A stretch of 64,000 nt of DNA from Lysobacter sp. FW306-1B-D06B. GTDB lineage: Bacteria; Pseudomonadota; Gammaproteobacteria; Xanthomonadales; Xanthomonadaceae. The stretch spans positions 1,364,001-1,428,000 of the forward strand of contig NZ_CP151802.1 of NCBI RefSeq assembly GCF_038446665.1, written 5' to 3'. The position numbers and the translations under genes are program-made. The notes under the pieces are model-generated. The model searched no databases, had not been told where the DNA came from, and worked only from the letters and a program-made list of their open reading frames with translations. The stretch's first letter is position 1. Each line of letters starts with the position of its first letter. Shown here in pieces: positions 33,659 through 41,957 of the stretch.

Positions 33659-34210
33659 ATGCCGCGATTTCCGATCACTGCCTTGCCGATGCTCGCGCTG
33701 CTGGCGGCATTCGTGCTGCCGTGTCGCGCGCAGGAACAGGTGAACGCGCCGGTCGCGCAGCTCGACCTGCAGCGTTACAGCGGGCAGTGGCACGAGATCG
33801 CACACCTGCCGATGTTCTTCCAGCGCCAGTGCGTGGGGGACATCACCGCGACCTACACGCCCAACGCGGACGGCACGGTCGGCGTGCGCAATGCCTGCCG
33901 CACCGAGGACGGCACGACCGATGTGTCAGAAGGCATCGCCCGGCCGGTGGAGGGCAAGCCCGGCGCGCTGGAGGTGCGCTTCGCGCCGGAGTGGCTGGCC
34001 TGGCTGCCGATGGTCTGGGCGGACTACTGGGTGGTGGACCTGGACCCCGAGTACCGCTGGGCGGTGGTCGGCGGCCCGGACCGGGAGTACCTGTGGATCC
34101 TCTCGCGCACGCCGGAGATGAACCGTGCGCTGTTCCAGCGGCTCAAGGCCAGCGCGGCCATGAAAGGCTATAACCTGAGGGAACTGAAGGTCATGGCGCC
34201 GCTGCGCTGA
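33659..34210 (+). CDS. blc: Bacterial lipocalin (Blc family)
   Basis: A 183-residue exported protein with a cleavable signal (FVLPCRAQEQ; the cysteine near residue 22 could be a lipidation site, but the box is not classical). The lipocalin GxW motif is in RYSGQWHEIA, followed by PMFFQRQCVGDITATYT and the second and third lipocalin motifs around VDLDPEYRWAVVGGP and LWILSRTP. Members bind lysophospholipids or fatty acids at the outer membrane. It appears to be a single gene. It starts with ATG two bases after CCGCC, without a strong ribosome site. Confidence 0.9.
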   Translation: MPRFPITALPMLALLAAFVLPCRAQEQVNAPVAQLDLQRYSGQWHEIAHLPMFFQRQCVGDITATYTPNADGTVGVRNACRTEDGTTDVSEGIARPVEGKPGALEVRFAPEWLAWLPMVWADYWVVDLDPEYRWAVVGGPDREYLWILSRTPEMNRALFQRLKASAAMKGYNLRELKVMAPLR

Positions 34211-34286
34211 CCGGTGCGGCCATCGCCTCCGCATCGGCGACGCGATCGGCCTAGAATGCGCGCCCAGGGAGCGTTCGAACCGAGTC

Positions 34287-34703
34287 ATGTCACGTAATTC
34301 CAAGGCCAAGCGCACAGCGCGCATCAAGAAGGAGCCCGGCCGGCCCATCCGCCGCCTGGGCGGAGCGCTGCAGCCGCACGCGCAGTTGCTCGATGCCGAC
34401 GACGCATCCATCGGCGGCGTGGCCTGGCGCGACGGCGAGTGGCTGCTGGTCCTGGGTGGACAGATCGCAGCACGCAGCGACAGCGCCGCGATGGCATTGG
34501 CGATGCTCAAGCACGTCGTCGCCCTGCAGGCACGCACGGGGCGCGAACTCCGCCTGGAAGCCTCGCCGCCGCTGCTGCACGCCGCGGGTCGCGAGGCTGC
34601 GGCGGCCGGACAGACGCTGGAGGAGTACCTGGCGGCACTGGAGCAGGAGCGCCTGGAGCGCGATTCGCTGGCGCCGATGCAGACGCCGTCCCTGCCGCAT
34701 TGA
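34287..34703 (+). CDS. Hypothetical basic protein
   Basis: A 138-residue cytoplasmic protein with a Lys/Arg-rich start (SRNSKAKRTARIKKEPGRP) and a helical, acidic C-terminus (QTLEEYLAALEQERLERD). It has no cysteine, signal or membrane segment. The central part has a repeated small-residue pattern (DGEWLLVLGGQIAARSDSAAMALAMLKHVVALQ). I do not recognise a family. A TAGAAT -10-like element and GGGAG upstream are consistent with its own promoter and ribosome site. Confidence 0.65.
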   Translation: MSRNSKAKRTARIKKEPGRPIRRLGGALQPHAQLLDADDASIGGVAWRDGEWLLVLGGQIAARSDSAAMALAMLKHVVALQARTGRELRLEASPPLLHAAGREAAAAGQTLEEYLAALEQERLERDSLAPMQTPSLPH

Positions 34704-34788
34704 ACGCGTCCGCAGCTCCGTAACGCGCGTGGCCGAGGCCGCGCGTTCGCCGCGTTGATCCGGACACCGGACCCAACGGAGCGGTGAC

Positions 34789-35199
34789 ATGCGCATCCCG
34801 ACCCTCGGCATCGCGTTGCTGACCTGCCTGGCCGCCGCCTCCGCATCGGCGCAGGACCTGCGGCCGGAGTCGCTGAAGCAATACGGCGGAACGTTCTCGC
34901 CGGCCTGCGGCGACCCGTCCGCGCCGCGCGTGCGCATCGCCGCCGACGGACTGGAGATCGCCCACGGCGCACGCAAGCTGCGCACGCGCGTGACCATGGA
35001 CTCCTACACCAGCTTCGGCGCCGCCCCGACCTCGCCGGTGCCGGAGGGCTACCGCGTCGAATTCATCGGCGACGACTTTTCGCTCTACGTGTTCGAAGAC
35101 GCCAAGGGGCAGTTCGTCCCGCTGCAGGACTACGTGCCGGCCGCGGCGCCCGTGGTCGGCGCGCAGGCGATGAAGGCGCGATTCGGACGCTGCCCGTAG
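34789..35199 (+). CDS. Hypothetical exported protein
   Basis: A 136-residue protein with a clear signal peptide (IALLTCLAAASASAQ, cleavage near residue 22). The mature part has two cysteines (FSPACGDP and RFGRCP at the very end), likely forming a disulfide, and a beta-rich middle. I do not recognise a domain. The ATG follows GGAGCGG. It stands alone before the 6-phosphogluconate dehydrogenase gene. Confidence 0.72.
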   Translation: MRIPTLGIALLTCLAAASASAQDLRPESLKQYGGTFSPACGDPSAPRVRIAADGLEIAHGARKLRTRVTMDSYTSFGAAPTSPVPEGYRVEFIGDDFSLYVFEDAKGQFVPLQDYVPAAAPVVGAQAMKARFGRCP

Positions 35200-35313
35200 C
35201 GCCGCGCGGCATTCACATCGCCTTCGCGCGCCTGCATCGAGGGATGAAGTGCGCGCGCGCATGGGCCATCCTGTCGGCCTCGCGGCGGCCCCACCGCCGG
35301 AATCGGAGGCGAC

Positions 35314-36219
35314 ATGGAACTGGGCATGATCGGACTGGGCCGCATGGGCGCGAACATGGCGCAGCGGCTCGTGCAACATGGGCATCGTGTGGTCGGATTC
35401 GACCCGGGCGTGCAGGCGCGCGAACGCGCCGCGCAGGCGGGCATCGAACCGGTGGAGTCGCTCGCCGCGATGATCGATGCGCTCGCCGCGCCGCGCGCGG
35501 TGTGGATGATGGTGCCGGCGGGCGATCCGGTGGATCGCACCATCGCCGATCTGCTATCGCAGCTCGCGCCGGGCGATGCGCTCATCGACGGCGGCAACTC
35601 GTTCTACAAGGACACACTGCGCCGTTCGTCGATGCTGGCCGAACACGGCATCGCCTACATCGACTGCGGCACCAGCGGCGGCGTGTGGGGATTGAGCGAA
35701 GGCTACAGCCTGATGATCGGTGGCGAAGAAACCGCGGTGGAACGCCTGCGCCCGCTGTTCGAAGCGCTGGCTCCGGCGCCGGATCGCGGCTGGGGACGCG
35801 TCGGGCCGAGCGGAGCGGGTCACTTCACCAAGATGGTTCACAACGGCATCGAGTACGGAATGATGCAGGCCTACGCCGAAGGATTCGCGATCATGCAGAA
35901 GCGCACGGACTTCGCGCTCGACCTGGCGCAGATCGCGCAGATCTGGCGCCACGGCAGCGTCGTGCGTTCCTGGTTGCTGGACCTGAGCGCGAATGCGCTG
36001 GAACGCAACCCCACGCTGGACGGTATCGCGCCCTTCGTGGCCGATTCGGGCGAGGGGCGCTGGACGGTGGCCGAGGCGATCGAACTGGACGTATCGGCCC
36101 CTGTGATCACGTTGTCGCTGCTGGAGCGGTTGCGTTCGCGCGAGGACGATTCCTTCGCCGACAAGCTGCTCGCGGCGATGCGCGGGGAATTCGGCGGGCA
36201 CGCGATCCGCAAGGAGTGA
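35314..36219 (+). CDS. gnd: 6-phosphogluconate dehydrogenase, short NAD-type
   Basis: A 301-residue protein. The N-terminal Rossmann motif MIGLGRMGANMAQRL, the substrate loop YIDCGTSGGVWGL, and GPSGAGHFTKMVHNGIEYG with the catalytic lysine are diagnostic. It is the short form (about 300 residues) found in many bacteria (YqeC/GntZ type), which often prefers NAD, and differs from the 470-residue NADP enzyme. It oxidatively decarboxylates 6-phosphogluconate to ribulose 5-phosphate. The ATG follows GGAGGCG. No other pentose-phosphate genes are adjacent. Confidence 0.9.
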   Translation: MELGMIGLGRMGANMAQRLVQHGHRVVGFDPGVQARERAAQAGIEPVESLAAMIDALAAPRAVWMMVPAGDPVDRTIADLLSQLAPGDALIDGGNSFYKDTLRRSSMLAEHGIAYIDCGTSGGVWGLSEGYSLMIGGEETAVERLRPLFEALAPAPDRGWGRVGPSGAGHFTKMVHNGIEYGMMQAYAEGFAIMQKRTDFALDLAQIAQIWRHGSVVRSWLLDLSANALERNPTLDGIAPFVADSGEGRWTVAEAIELDVSAPVITLSLLERLRSREDDSFADKLLAAMRGEFGGHAIRKE

Positions 36220-36323
36220 TCGCGCGCTACGCCGGGCTCCGTCCGTCGGCGTGCGCCATGCCGCAGCGCCGCATGGCCCTACGCTTTCGCCGGACCCTCA
36301 CGCCATACGACCGGAGATCGACC

Positions 36324-36761
36324 ATGAGCACCGCCATTTCGTCCCCGCGCCCCGTGACGTACTGGATCGTCGCCGCCCTGGCGCTGCTGTGGAACCTGCT
36401 GGGCGTGCTGATGTTCTGCATGCAACTGGCGGCGACGCCGGGGCAGATCGCGATGATGCCGCCGGAGCAGCGCCTCATCCTCGAATCGACGCCGTCCTGG
36501 TTGCAGGCCGCTTACGGCGTGGCGGTGTTCGGCGGCGTGCTCGGCGCGATCGGGCTGCTGATGAGCAGGCGCTGGGCGGCGACCTTCTTCCTGTTGTCGC
36601 TGCTGGGTCTGATCGTGCAGATCGTCGGCACGTTCACGGTGACGCCTGCATGGGCCGCGCTTGGACCGGCGGGGCTGATCATGCCGATCCTGCTGTTGCT
36701 GATCGCGCTGTTCCTGCTGTCGTACGCGCGACGTGCCGCGGCGCGCGGCTGGCTGCGCTGA
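36324..36761 (+). CDS. Small membrane protein
   Basis: A 145-residue protein with four predicted membrane segments (VAALALLWNLLGVLMF; AAYGVAVFGGVLGAIGLLM; WAATFFLLSLLGLIVQIV; LIMPILLLLIALFLLSYA). ATG 36324 follows CCGGAGA. It has a conserved N-terminal PRPVTYWIVAALALLWNLLG pattern seen in uncharacterised inner-membrane proteins of proteobacteria. The function is unknown. A frame running from the previous gene is shadow sequence. Confidence 0.8.
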   Translation: MSTAISSPRPVTYWIVAALALLWNLLGVLMFCMQLAATPGQIAMMPPEQRLILESTPSWLQAAYGVAVFGGVLGAIGLLMSRRWAATFFLLSLLGLIVQIVGTFTVTPAWAALGPAGLIMPILLLLIALFLLSYARRAAARGWLR

Positions 36762-36779
36762 GCGATCGCGCGCTTGCCG

Positions 36780-37475
36780 TCAGGGTGCGCCGGGTGACGT
36801 GCCCGGCGTGCCGCGCAGTGCGCGTGCCTGCGCACGCATGCGCTCGGTGAGGTCCGGGCTGGCGATGCAGCCCGCATCGGTGTACGCGTCGATGGCCCGT
36901 GCGTGCGCCGTGCGGTACTGGGCGGATGCACGTGCGAACACCGCGCGCTGTTTCGCCGCACTCAGCGCCCGCGCAAGTCCGGCGCAGCGCAGGCCCTGCG
37001 CGTAGGCGCTCGCGCCATCGGTGCGGATGACGAACACCTGCGGCTGCGATGGCAGGTACGACACCTGGAACTCCACACCGGGCTGCGGAAACAGGTAGCC
37101 CTCGCCCGGCGCGGGGTGAAGTGGCAACGAAAAGCCGTCGAAGCGCGCTTCGACCGTGCTGCCGTTGACGGCGCGGATCAGCGCGTCGTAGCGCTTCACG
37201 GGCTGGCCGTTCATGCGACTGCGGGTGTCGTGCACGGCCACGATGGTGCCGGTGCCGTGCTCGCCGTGCGCGTCCAGCAGCCGCCCCAGCAGGCGTTGAC
37301 CGAAGAACATGTTGCCGAACGCGAAGGCCACGATCAGCACCGCGACCGCACTCCACGCCGCAGTCCGCCGCTTCTTCGCGATCACGATGGCCGGCAGCGC
37401 CAGGCCCATCATCACCATCATCACCGCGATCTTGTGCGCCACGGCGAAGTGCAGCGCGACGATCAGTGCATCCAT
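36780..37475 (-). CDS. Hypothetical membrane-anchored protein
   Basis: The protein has 231 residues from ATG 37475, which follows a GGGGGG stretch; a further upstream ATG at 37520 is less likely. Two membrane segments lie near the N-terminus (KIAVMMVMMGLALPAIVIA and AAWSAVAVLIVAFAFGNMFFG), followed by a beta-rich region (GTIVAVHDTRSRMNG, FPQPGVEFQVSYLP) resembling the YxxP-type DUF3592-like extracytoplasmic domain, and a helical tail with two cysteines. I would only call it a conserved-looking membrane protein. It reads toward the membrane protein gene on the other strand. Confidence 0.65.
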   Translation of the reverse strand: MDALIVALHFAVAHKIAVMMVMMGLALPAIVIAKKRRTAAWSAVAVLIVAFAFGNMFFGQRLLGRLLDAHGEHGTGTIVAVHDTRSRMNGQPVKRYDALIRAVNGSTVEARFDGFSLPLHPAPGEGYLFPQPGVEFQVSYLPSQPQVFVIRTDGASAYAQGLRCAGLARALSAAKQRAVFARASAQYRTAHARAIDAYTDAGCIASPDLTERMRAQARALRGTPGTSPGAP

Positions 37476-37655
37476 GTCGGTCCCCCCGGGCCGGCTCGGT
37501 TGGTCGACAGCATAGGGCAAGGGTGCCGAGGGGAATCGCGCACTGCGTCCGGTTCCGCATTGGCCCGCGTGCGGGACGGCGCTTCCCTCCGCGCCGGACT
37601 AATCGAGCGCAATGCATGGCGGTAGGCTGGACGCCCCCCTACAGGAACTGCGCGC

Positions 37656-38165
37656 ATGGCGATTTCCACCCATCAGATCATCGTCCCCACCGTGCAACGC
37701 GCGCTGCGCAACCTGCGCCATGTGCTGGAAGTCGGGCAGGCGCACGCGCGCCAGAAAGGCATCGCCGACGACGCATTGCTGCAATCGCGCCTGATCGACG
37801 ACATGGCGCCGCTGGTGCGCAACGTGCAGATGGCCACCGATACCGCGAAGAACGGCATCGCGCGCATGGCCGGCGTGGAAGCGCTGAAGTTCGAAGACGA
37901 CGAGACGAGCTTCGAGCAGCTGTATGCGCGCATCGAGCGTGCGATCGACTACATCGGCACGTTCACCGCCGAACAGGTCGATGCCGGCGAGACGCGCACC
38001 ATCACGCTCAGCACGCGCAGCGGAGGCGATCGTCATTTCGAAGGCGCGGCCTACCTGAGCGAGTTCATGCTTCCGAACTTCTTCTTCCACTGCACCACCT
38101 CCTACGCGATCCTGCGCAAGGCCGGCGTGCCGCTGGGCAAGACGGATTTCCTCTGGCCCAAGTGA
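37656..38165 (+). CDS. DUF1993 family protein
   Basis: A 169-residue cytoplasmic protein. VPTVQRALRNLRHVLE, GIADDALLQSRLIDDMAPL, QMATDTAKNGIARMAG and LPNFFFHCTTSYAILRKAGVPLGKTDFL match DUF1993, a helical-bundle family related in shape to DinB-like proteins. Its function is unknown. It precedes the amidase gene by 100 bases and may share its promoter region only by chance. Confidence 0.88.
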   Translation: MAISTHQIIVPTVQRALRNLRHVLEVGQAHARQKGIADDALLQSRLIDDMAPLVRNVQMATDTAKNGIARMAGVEALKFEDDETSFEQLYARIERAIDYIGTFTAEQVDAGETRTITLSTRSGGDRHFEGAAYLSEFMLPNFFFHCTTSYAILRKAGVPLGKTDFLWPK

Positions 38166-38265
38166 GCGCCCGAACACTGCGCGCGATGCGGTGTGGAACA
38201 ATGCGAAGCGTCGCGAAGCTCCGGCACGGTGCCGGCGCGATGTCCGCCGGCAAGGGAAGCTCCGC

Positions 38266-39030
38266 ATGAAGGCCCATCGCATCGCCGTTGTCTGCACCGT
38301 CGCGCTCACGCTCGTCGCCTGCGCCACGACGCCCGCGCCCGAGCGCAATCCGCTGGCGGCGTGGCGTCCTTCGCCCAACCACAACCCGCGCAGCGCGCAG
38401 ATGATCGTGCTGCACCAGACCGAAATGGAGAGCGCGGAAGCGGCGTTGCTGACCTTGCAGACGCGCAACTCGGGCGGACGCGTGAGTGCGCACTACCTCA
38501 TCGGCGACGACGGTCGGCTGTACCAGCTCGTCGCCGAACGCGAGCGCGCGTGGCATGCGGGCGCCTCGCGCTGGGGCGGCGTGGCCGACCTCAATTCCGG
38601 TTCGATCGGCATCGAGCTGGACAACGACGGCGTCGAGCCCTTCAGCGATGCGCAGATCGCCGCGCTGTTGCGGCTGCTCGATGACATCACCGGTCGACTG
38701 GATATCCCGCGCCACCTGGTGATCGGTCACGGCGACATCGCGCCGACACGCAAGCGCGATCCCAGCGCGCTGTTTCCCTGGCAGCGGCTCGCGCAGGCCG
38801 GGTACGGTCTGTGGCCGCGCGCGAATTCGGCACCGGCGCCGATCGGTTTCGATCCGTGGGCGGCGATGCGTCTGGTTGGCTACGACCTGCGCGATCCGGA
38901 AGCCGCGCTGCGCGCCTTCCATCGCCACTATCGCGGCAACGAGGAAGGGCAGTGGCTGCCGGGCGATGCGGAAATCCTGTTCGACCTGCAAGTCCAGCTG
39001 ATGCAGATGCCGGACACGCCGGCGCCGTGA
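38266..39030 (+). CDS. amiD: N-acetylmuramoyl-L-alanine amidase lipoprotein, AmiD type
   Basis: A 254-residue protein with a lipobox (LTLVAC, lipidated cysteine at 19). The amidase_2 domain has IVLHQTEM (first zinc His), SAHYLIGDDGRLYQLV, AWHAGASRWGG (second His region) and HGDIAPTRKRDPSALFPW (third His/Asp). This is the AmiD/AmpD fold that cleaves the amide between N-acetylmuramic acid and the peptide. The lipid anchor places it in the outer membrane, as for AmiD. After the domain there is a C-terminal helical region (residues about 190-250) for peptidoglycan binding. ATG 38266 follows AAGGGA. Confidence 0.88.
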   Translation: MKAHRIAVVCTVALTLVACATTPAPERNPLAAWRPSPNHNPRSAQMIVLHQTEMESAEAALLTLQTRNSGGRVSAHYLIGDDGRLYQLVAERERAWHAGASRWGGVADLNSGSIGIELDNDGVEPFSDAQIAALLRLLDDITGRLDIPRHLVIGHGDIAPTRKRDPSALFPWQRLAQAGYGLWPRANSAPAPIGFDPWAAMRLVGYDLRDPEAALRAFHRHYRGNEEGQWLPGDAEILFDLQVQLMQMPDTPAP

Positions 39031-39033
39031 GGA

Positions 39034-40383
39034 TCAGCGGCGCAGCCGGTAGATGACCGCGCCGATCACCAGCGCGATCGCCGCCGCGATGAGGTTGGCG
39101 ACCTGCGCGCTGGCGAGCAGCCCGATGCTCAGTGCGATCGCCGCCAGCGGAATCAGTGGCCCACCCGGCAGACGCAGCGCGCCGTCGCGGTCGCCGTGGC
39201 GGTGACGCAGCACGAGCACTGAACCTGCAGTGCCCAGGTACGTGCACAGGCGCGAGACCACCGACAGCAGGGCCAGCTGCACGAACGAGCCCGACAGCGC
39301 CAGCGCCAGCGAAATCACGCCGATCAGCACGATCGCCGTCACCGGCGTGCGGAAGCGCGGGTGGATCGCGCCGAGCCAGCGCGGCCCGTAACCGTCCTGC
39401 GCAAGCGCGAGCAGGTAACGCGGCGCCATCAGCACGGTGTTGCTGCTCGTGCCCAGGATCGAGATGCTCGCGCCCACCGTCATCAGCAACGCCAGGCCTT
39501 CGCCGCTGAAGCGCGAGGCGGCCTCGGCCAGCGGTGTGGACGATCCGGCCAGCCCGGGCAGCGTGCCCAGCGCGACCCACTGCACGCTCACGTAGACCAG
39601 CGTGACGGTGGCGATCATCGTCAGCAGGGCGAACGGAACGTCGCGGCGCGGATTGCGGTATTCGCCGGCAGCCGCGGGCAGGTTCTCGAAACCGGCGTAG
39701 GCGAACAGCAACAGCAGCGCCGCTTCGCCCAGGGAACGCACCGACAGCGGTGCGCCTGCCGGTGCGGCGAGTGAGGCGTCCACGTGGAAGGCGCCGATCG
39801 CGACGAACAACACCAGCGGCACGAGCTTTCCGATCGCCAGGAGTACGCCGGCATTCGCCGCCGCGCGCACGCCGATTATGTTGATCGCCACCAACAGGCC
39901 GAGCGAGCCGGCGACGATCGATACGCGTGCCCAGCCCGTGTCGGCCGCCGGCCAGAAATGCGTGACTGCTTCGGCCAGGCCATTGGCGAGCGCGGCGGCG
40001 GTGGCGATGCGCGTCAGCAACAGCATCCAGCCGACTTCGAACCCCACGAACGGGCCGAACGCCTCGCGTGCATACAGGTAGCCGCCGCCGGGGCCGTCGA
40101 AATAGCTCGCCGCCTGCGCGTAGCACAGCACCAGCAGGCTCACCGCGAAGCCGGCGAGCAGCACGGCCCACAGGCTTGCCGGCCCGAGCAGTGCCGCCGC
40201 GGCGGCGGGCAGGAGGTAGATGCCGCTGCCGATGACGTCGTTGATCGAGAGGCCGACGATCTGCCATCGACTGACGGCGCGCAGCGTGCCGGGCGACGTG
40301 TCTGACTGCTCCAAGGGCGTTCCCGTGGTCGGCCAGTGCCGAGAGTGCCCGTCCCGCGGCGCCGGCGCCAGTCTCCCTTGCAA
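39034..40383 (-). CDS. APC-family amino-acid permease
   Basis: A 449-residue inner-membrane protein with about 12 segments. The start of the transport domain GLSINDVIGSGIYLLPAAAA is the classic APC signature, with YAQAASYFDGPGGGYLYARE after it. It would exchange or import amino acids or polyamines; specificity is not evident. ATG 40383 gives a 38-residue hydrophilic N-terminus; a TTG at 40314 would give a shorter one that is closer to the usual length. It lies four bases beyond the end of the convergent amidase gene. Confidence 0.85.
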   Translation of the reverse strand: MQGRLAPAPRDGHSRHWPTTGTPLEQSDTSPGTLRAVSRWQIVGLSINDVIGSGIYLLPAAAAALLGPASLWAVLLAGFAVSLLVLCYAQAASYFDGPGGGYLYAREAFGPFVGFEVGWMLLLTRIATAAALANGLAEAVTHFWPAADTGWARVSIVAGSLGLLVAINIIGVRAAANAGVLLAIGKLVPLVLFVAIGAFHVDASLAAPAGAPLSVRSLGEAALLLLFAYAGFENLPAAAGEYRNPRRDVPFALLTMIATVTLVYVSVQWVALGTLPGLAGSSTPLAEAASRFSGEGLALLMTVGASISILGTSSNTVLMAPRYLLALAQDGYGPRWLGAIHPRFRTPVTAIVLIGVISLALALSGSFVQLALLSVVSRLCTYLGTAGSVLVLRHRHGDRDGALRLPGGPLIPLAAIALSIGLLASAQVANLIAAAIALVIGAVIYRLRR

Positions 40384-40390
40384 CCTCGAT

Positions 40391-40425
40391 CAGCAAAAAG
40401 GCCGCCGGTTCTCACCGGCGGCCTT
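40391..40425 (-). terminator. Rho-independent terminator for the outer-membrane protein gene
   Basis: AAGGCCGCCGG (40398-40408) pairs with CCGGCGGCCTT (40415-40425) around a six-base loop. Read on the minus strand, it is followed by TTTTTGC. It lies 25 bases after the stop of the gene at 40450-40983. Confidence 0.88.
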
Positions 40426-40449
40426 GGTCGTATGCAGACGCGTCCTGAC

Positions 40450-40983
40450 TCAGAAGTCGTAACGGACCTGCAACTGGGCCAGGTCCAGATCGGTGTCTTC
40501 GATCTGGAAGCGGCTGTACTCGCCGCGCAGTGCGACGTGGTCGGTGAAGCGGTACTGCACGCCCAGGCCGTAGGTCGGATCGGTGCCGCTGTCGTCGCTA
40601 TTGCCGACGACGGACGGAATCGCCGTGTCCAGGTCCCAGCGCTGGATGCCCGCCTTGGCGTAGGCGGAGAACTTGTCGGTGATCGGCAACGTGCCGACGG
40701 CGGTCAGGTAGACCGAGCTGGCTTCCAGCTCCGGGCCCGCGCCGCGCGGCTCGAGCTTGCCGAAATCGGCGTAGCCGCCCTCGAGTCCGAAATAGCGGTT
40801 GAACTGATAACCGCCGAAGACCGAGAACGCGGTGTCTTCATCGTCGTAGGCACCTTCGTCCACGAAGGACTGGCCCACGCCTGCACCGGCGTAAAAGCCC
40901 TTGTCGGCGGCCTGCGCGCCAAAGGCGGCGGCGCTGGCGATGACGGCGACGAGGGCAGTGGACAGCAGCTTGTTCTTCTTCAT
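40450..40983 (-). CDS. Outer-membrane beta-barrel protein
   Basis: The protein has 177 residues from ATG 40983; an in-frame ATG at 41082 would prepend unrelated sequence. The signal peptide ends at FGAQAADK (about residue 26). The barrel has GFYAGAGVGQSF, FSVFGGYQFNRYFGLEGGY and a final LQVRYDF ending in Phe, the outer-membrane assembly signal. It resembles the eight-stranded OmpA-like/OmpW-opacity group (outer membrane protein beta-barrel domain). It is monocistronic: a strong terminator follows. Function may be structural or adhesive; none is shown. Confidence 0.87.
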   Translation of the reverse strand: MKKNKLLSTALVAVIASAAAFGAQAADKGFYAGAGVGQSFVDEGAYDDEDTAFSVFGGYQFNRYFGLEGGYADFGKLEPRGAGPELEASSVYLTAVGTLPITDKFSAYAKAGIQRWDLDTAIPSVVGNSDDSGTDPTYGLGVQYRFTDHVALRGEYSRFQIEDTDLDLAQLQVRYDF

Positions 40984-41345
40984 TGCGAATGGACTCCTGC
41001 ATCGGGGCGCCGCGAAGGGGGGAGGGAGCGGCGGTTCCGTGCGACGGGCCCTGGCGGAATGCCTGGACGGCCGTCGCTGCACGGAGGAGATGGGAGTTCC
41101 ATGCGCGGAACAAAGGCCGGAATCGGGGGATGCTCTGTCCCGCGACTGGAACTTTCCGGCGCGGGACGTGCGTGGGCGCGATCGCGCGGTGCGGCTTTAC
41201 CCAATCTGGCGCTTGGCGTGAAGGCGCGTCGCGTGGTGATGCGCGCTCCTAAGATCGAACGCCGTGCCGCGCGGGGAGCGTCGTGCGCGTGGCAAGCAAC
41301 TCCCGCCCGATGCGGGGCCCACATCATCAAACAGGGAAGGCACTC

Positions 41346-41669
41346 ATGAAGACATGCATGCTGGCGTTGGCCGTATTGGCAAGCCTGTGCGCGACGCCCG
41401 CCATGGCGCGCGAATCCACCGCCGCGACGGCGCCTGCGCGGGAGCAGGCGAAGCCGCAGGAAAGCCAGGTCGCCAAGGCCGACGAAGAGCGCCTGATCTG
41501 CGAGCGCGTGAAATCCACCGGCAGCCACAAGGTCGAACGCGTGTGCAAGACCGCCAAGCAACGCGCTGAAGAACGCGAGAGCGCGAAGACGCGGGCCGGC
41601 CAGCAGGCGACCGATCGCATGATGCAGACGCGCAGCATCTGCGCGAGCCCGCAGTGCGCAGGCCAGTGA
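41346..41669 (+). CDS. Small secreted protein with two-cysteine GS motif (paralogue)
   Basis: The protein has 107 residues and a signal peptide ending at AMARES (about residue 22). An Ala/Gln-rich stretch follows, then LICERVKSTGSHKVERVCKT, where two cysteines flank Gly-Ser with the same spacing as in the product of 30795-31277, and AKQRAEERESAKTRAGQQATD. Two more cysteines close the protein (ICASPQC). The function is unknown. ATG 41346 follows GGGAAGG. Similar motifs occur in other uncharacterised proteins of this order. Confidence 0.7.
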   Translation: MKTCMLALAVLASLCATPAMARESTAATAPAREQAKPQESQVAKADEERLICERVKSTGSHKVERVCKTAKQRAEERESAKTRAGQQATDRMMQTRSICASPQCAGQ

Positions 41670-41854
41670 CGCCATTGGCCGCATTCCCGTCATAAGCAGA
41701 ATTCGCAGCGCACGGGGTTAAGCGCGCGTGCATGGCCGGACTCCGGGCGCGCTGGCATTCATCCGGCCGGGCGCACAGTCGGGTCGCGGTCGGCACCGAT
41801 GTTCGGTGGCGTCCGGCGAGCCCCGCGAGAGGGCGGAACCTTCGGGTGTGTGGC

Positions 41855-41886
41855 GCGAAAGGCGGCTTCGGCCGCCTTTCGCTTTT
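41855..41886 (+). terminator. Rho-independent terminator upstream of fnr1
   Basis: GCGAAAGGCGGC pairs perfectly with GCCGCCTTTCGC around a TTCG tetraloop and is followed by TTTT. It ends transcripts from the left and insulates the FNR gene that starts 72 bases later. Confidence 0.85.
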
Positions 41887-41957
41887 CAGGGCGATCGACG
41901 GCCAAAGTCCGGGTTGGAGCGCGGCCCCGGCGTTGCGCATGCGACAATACGGCCACC

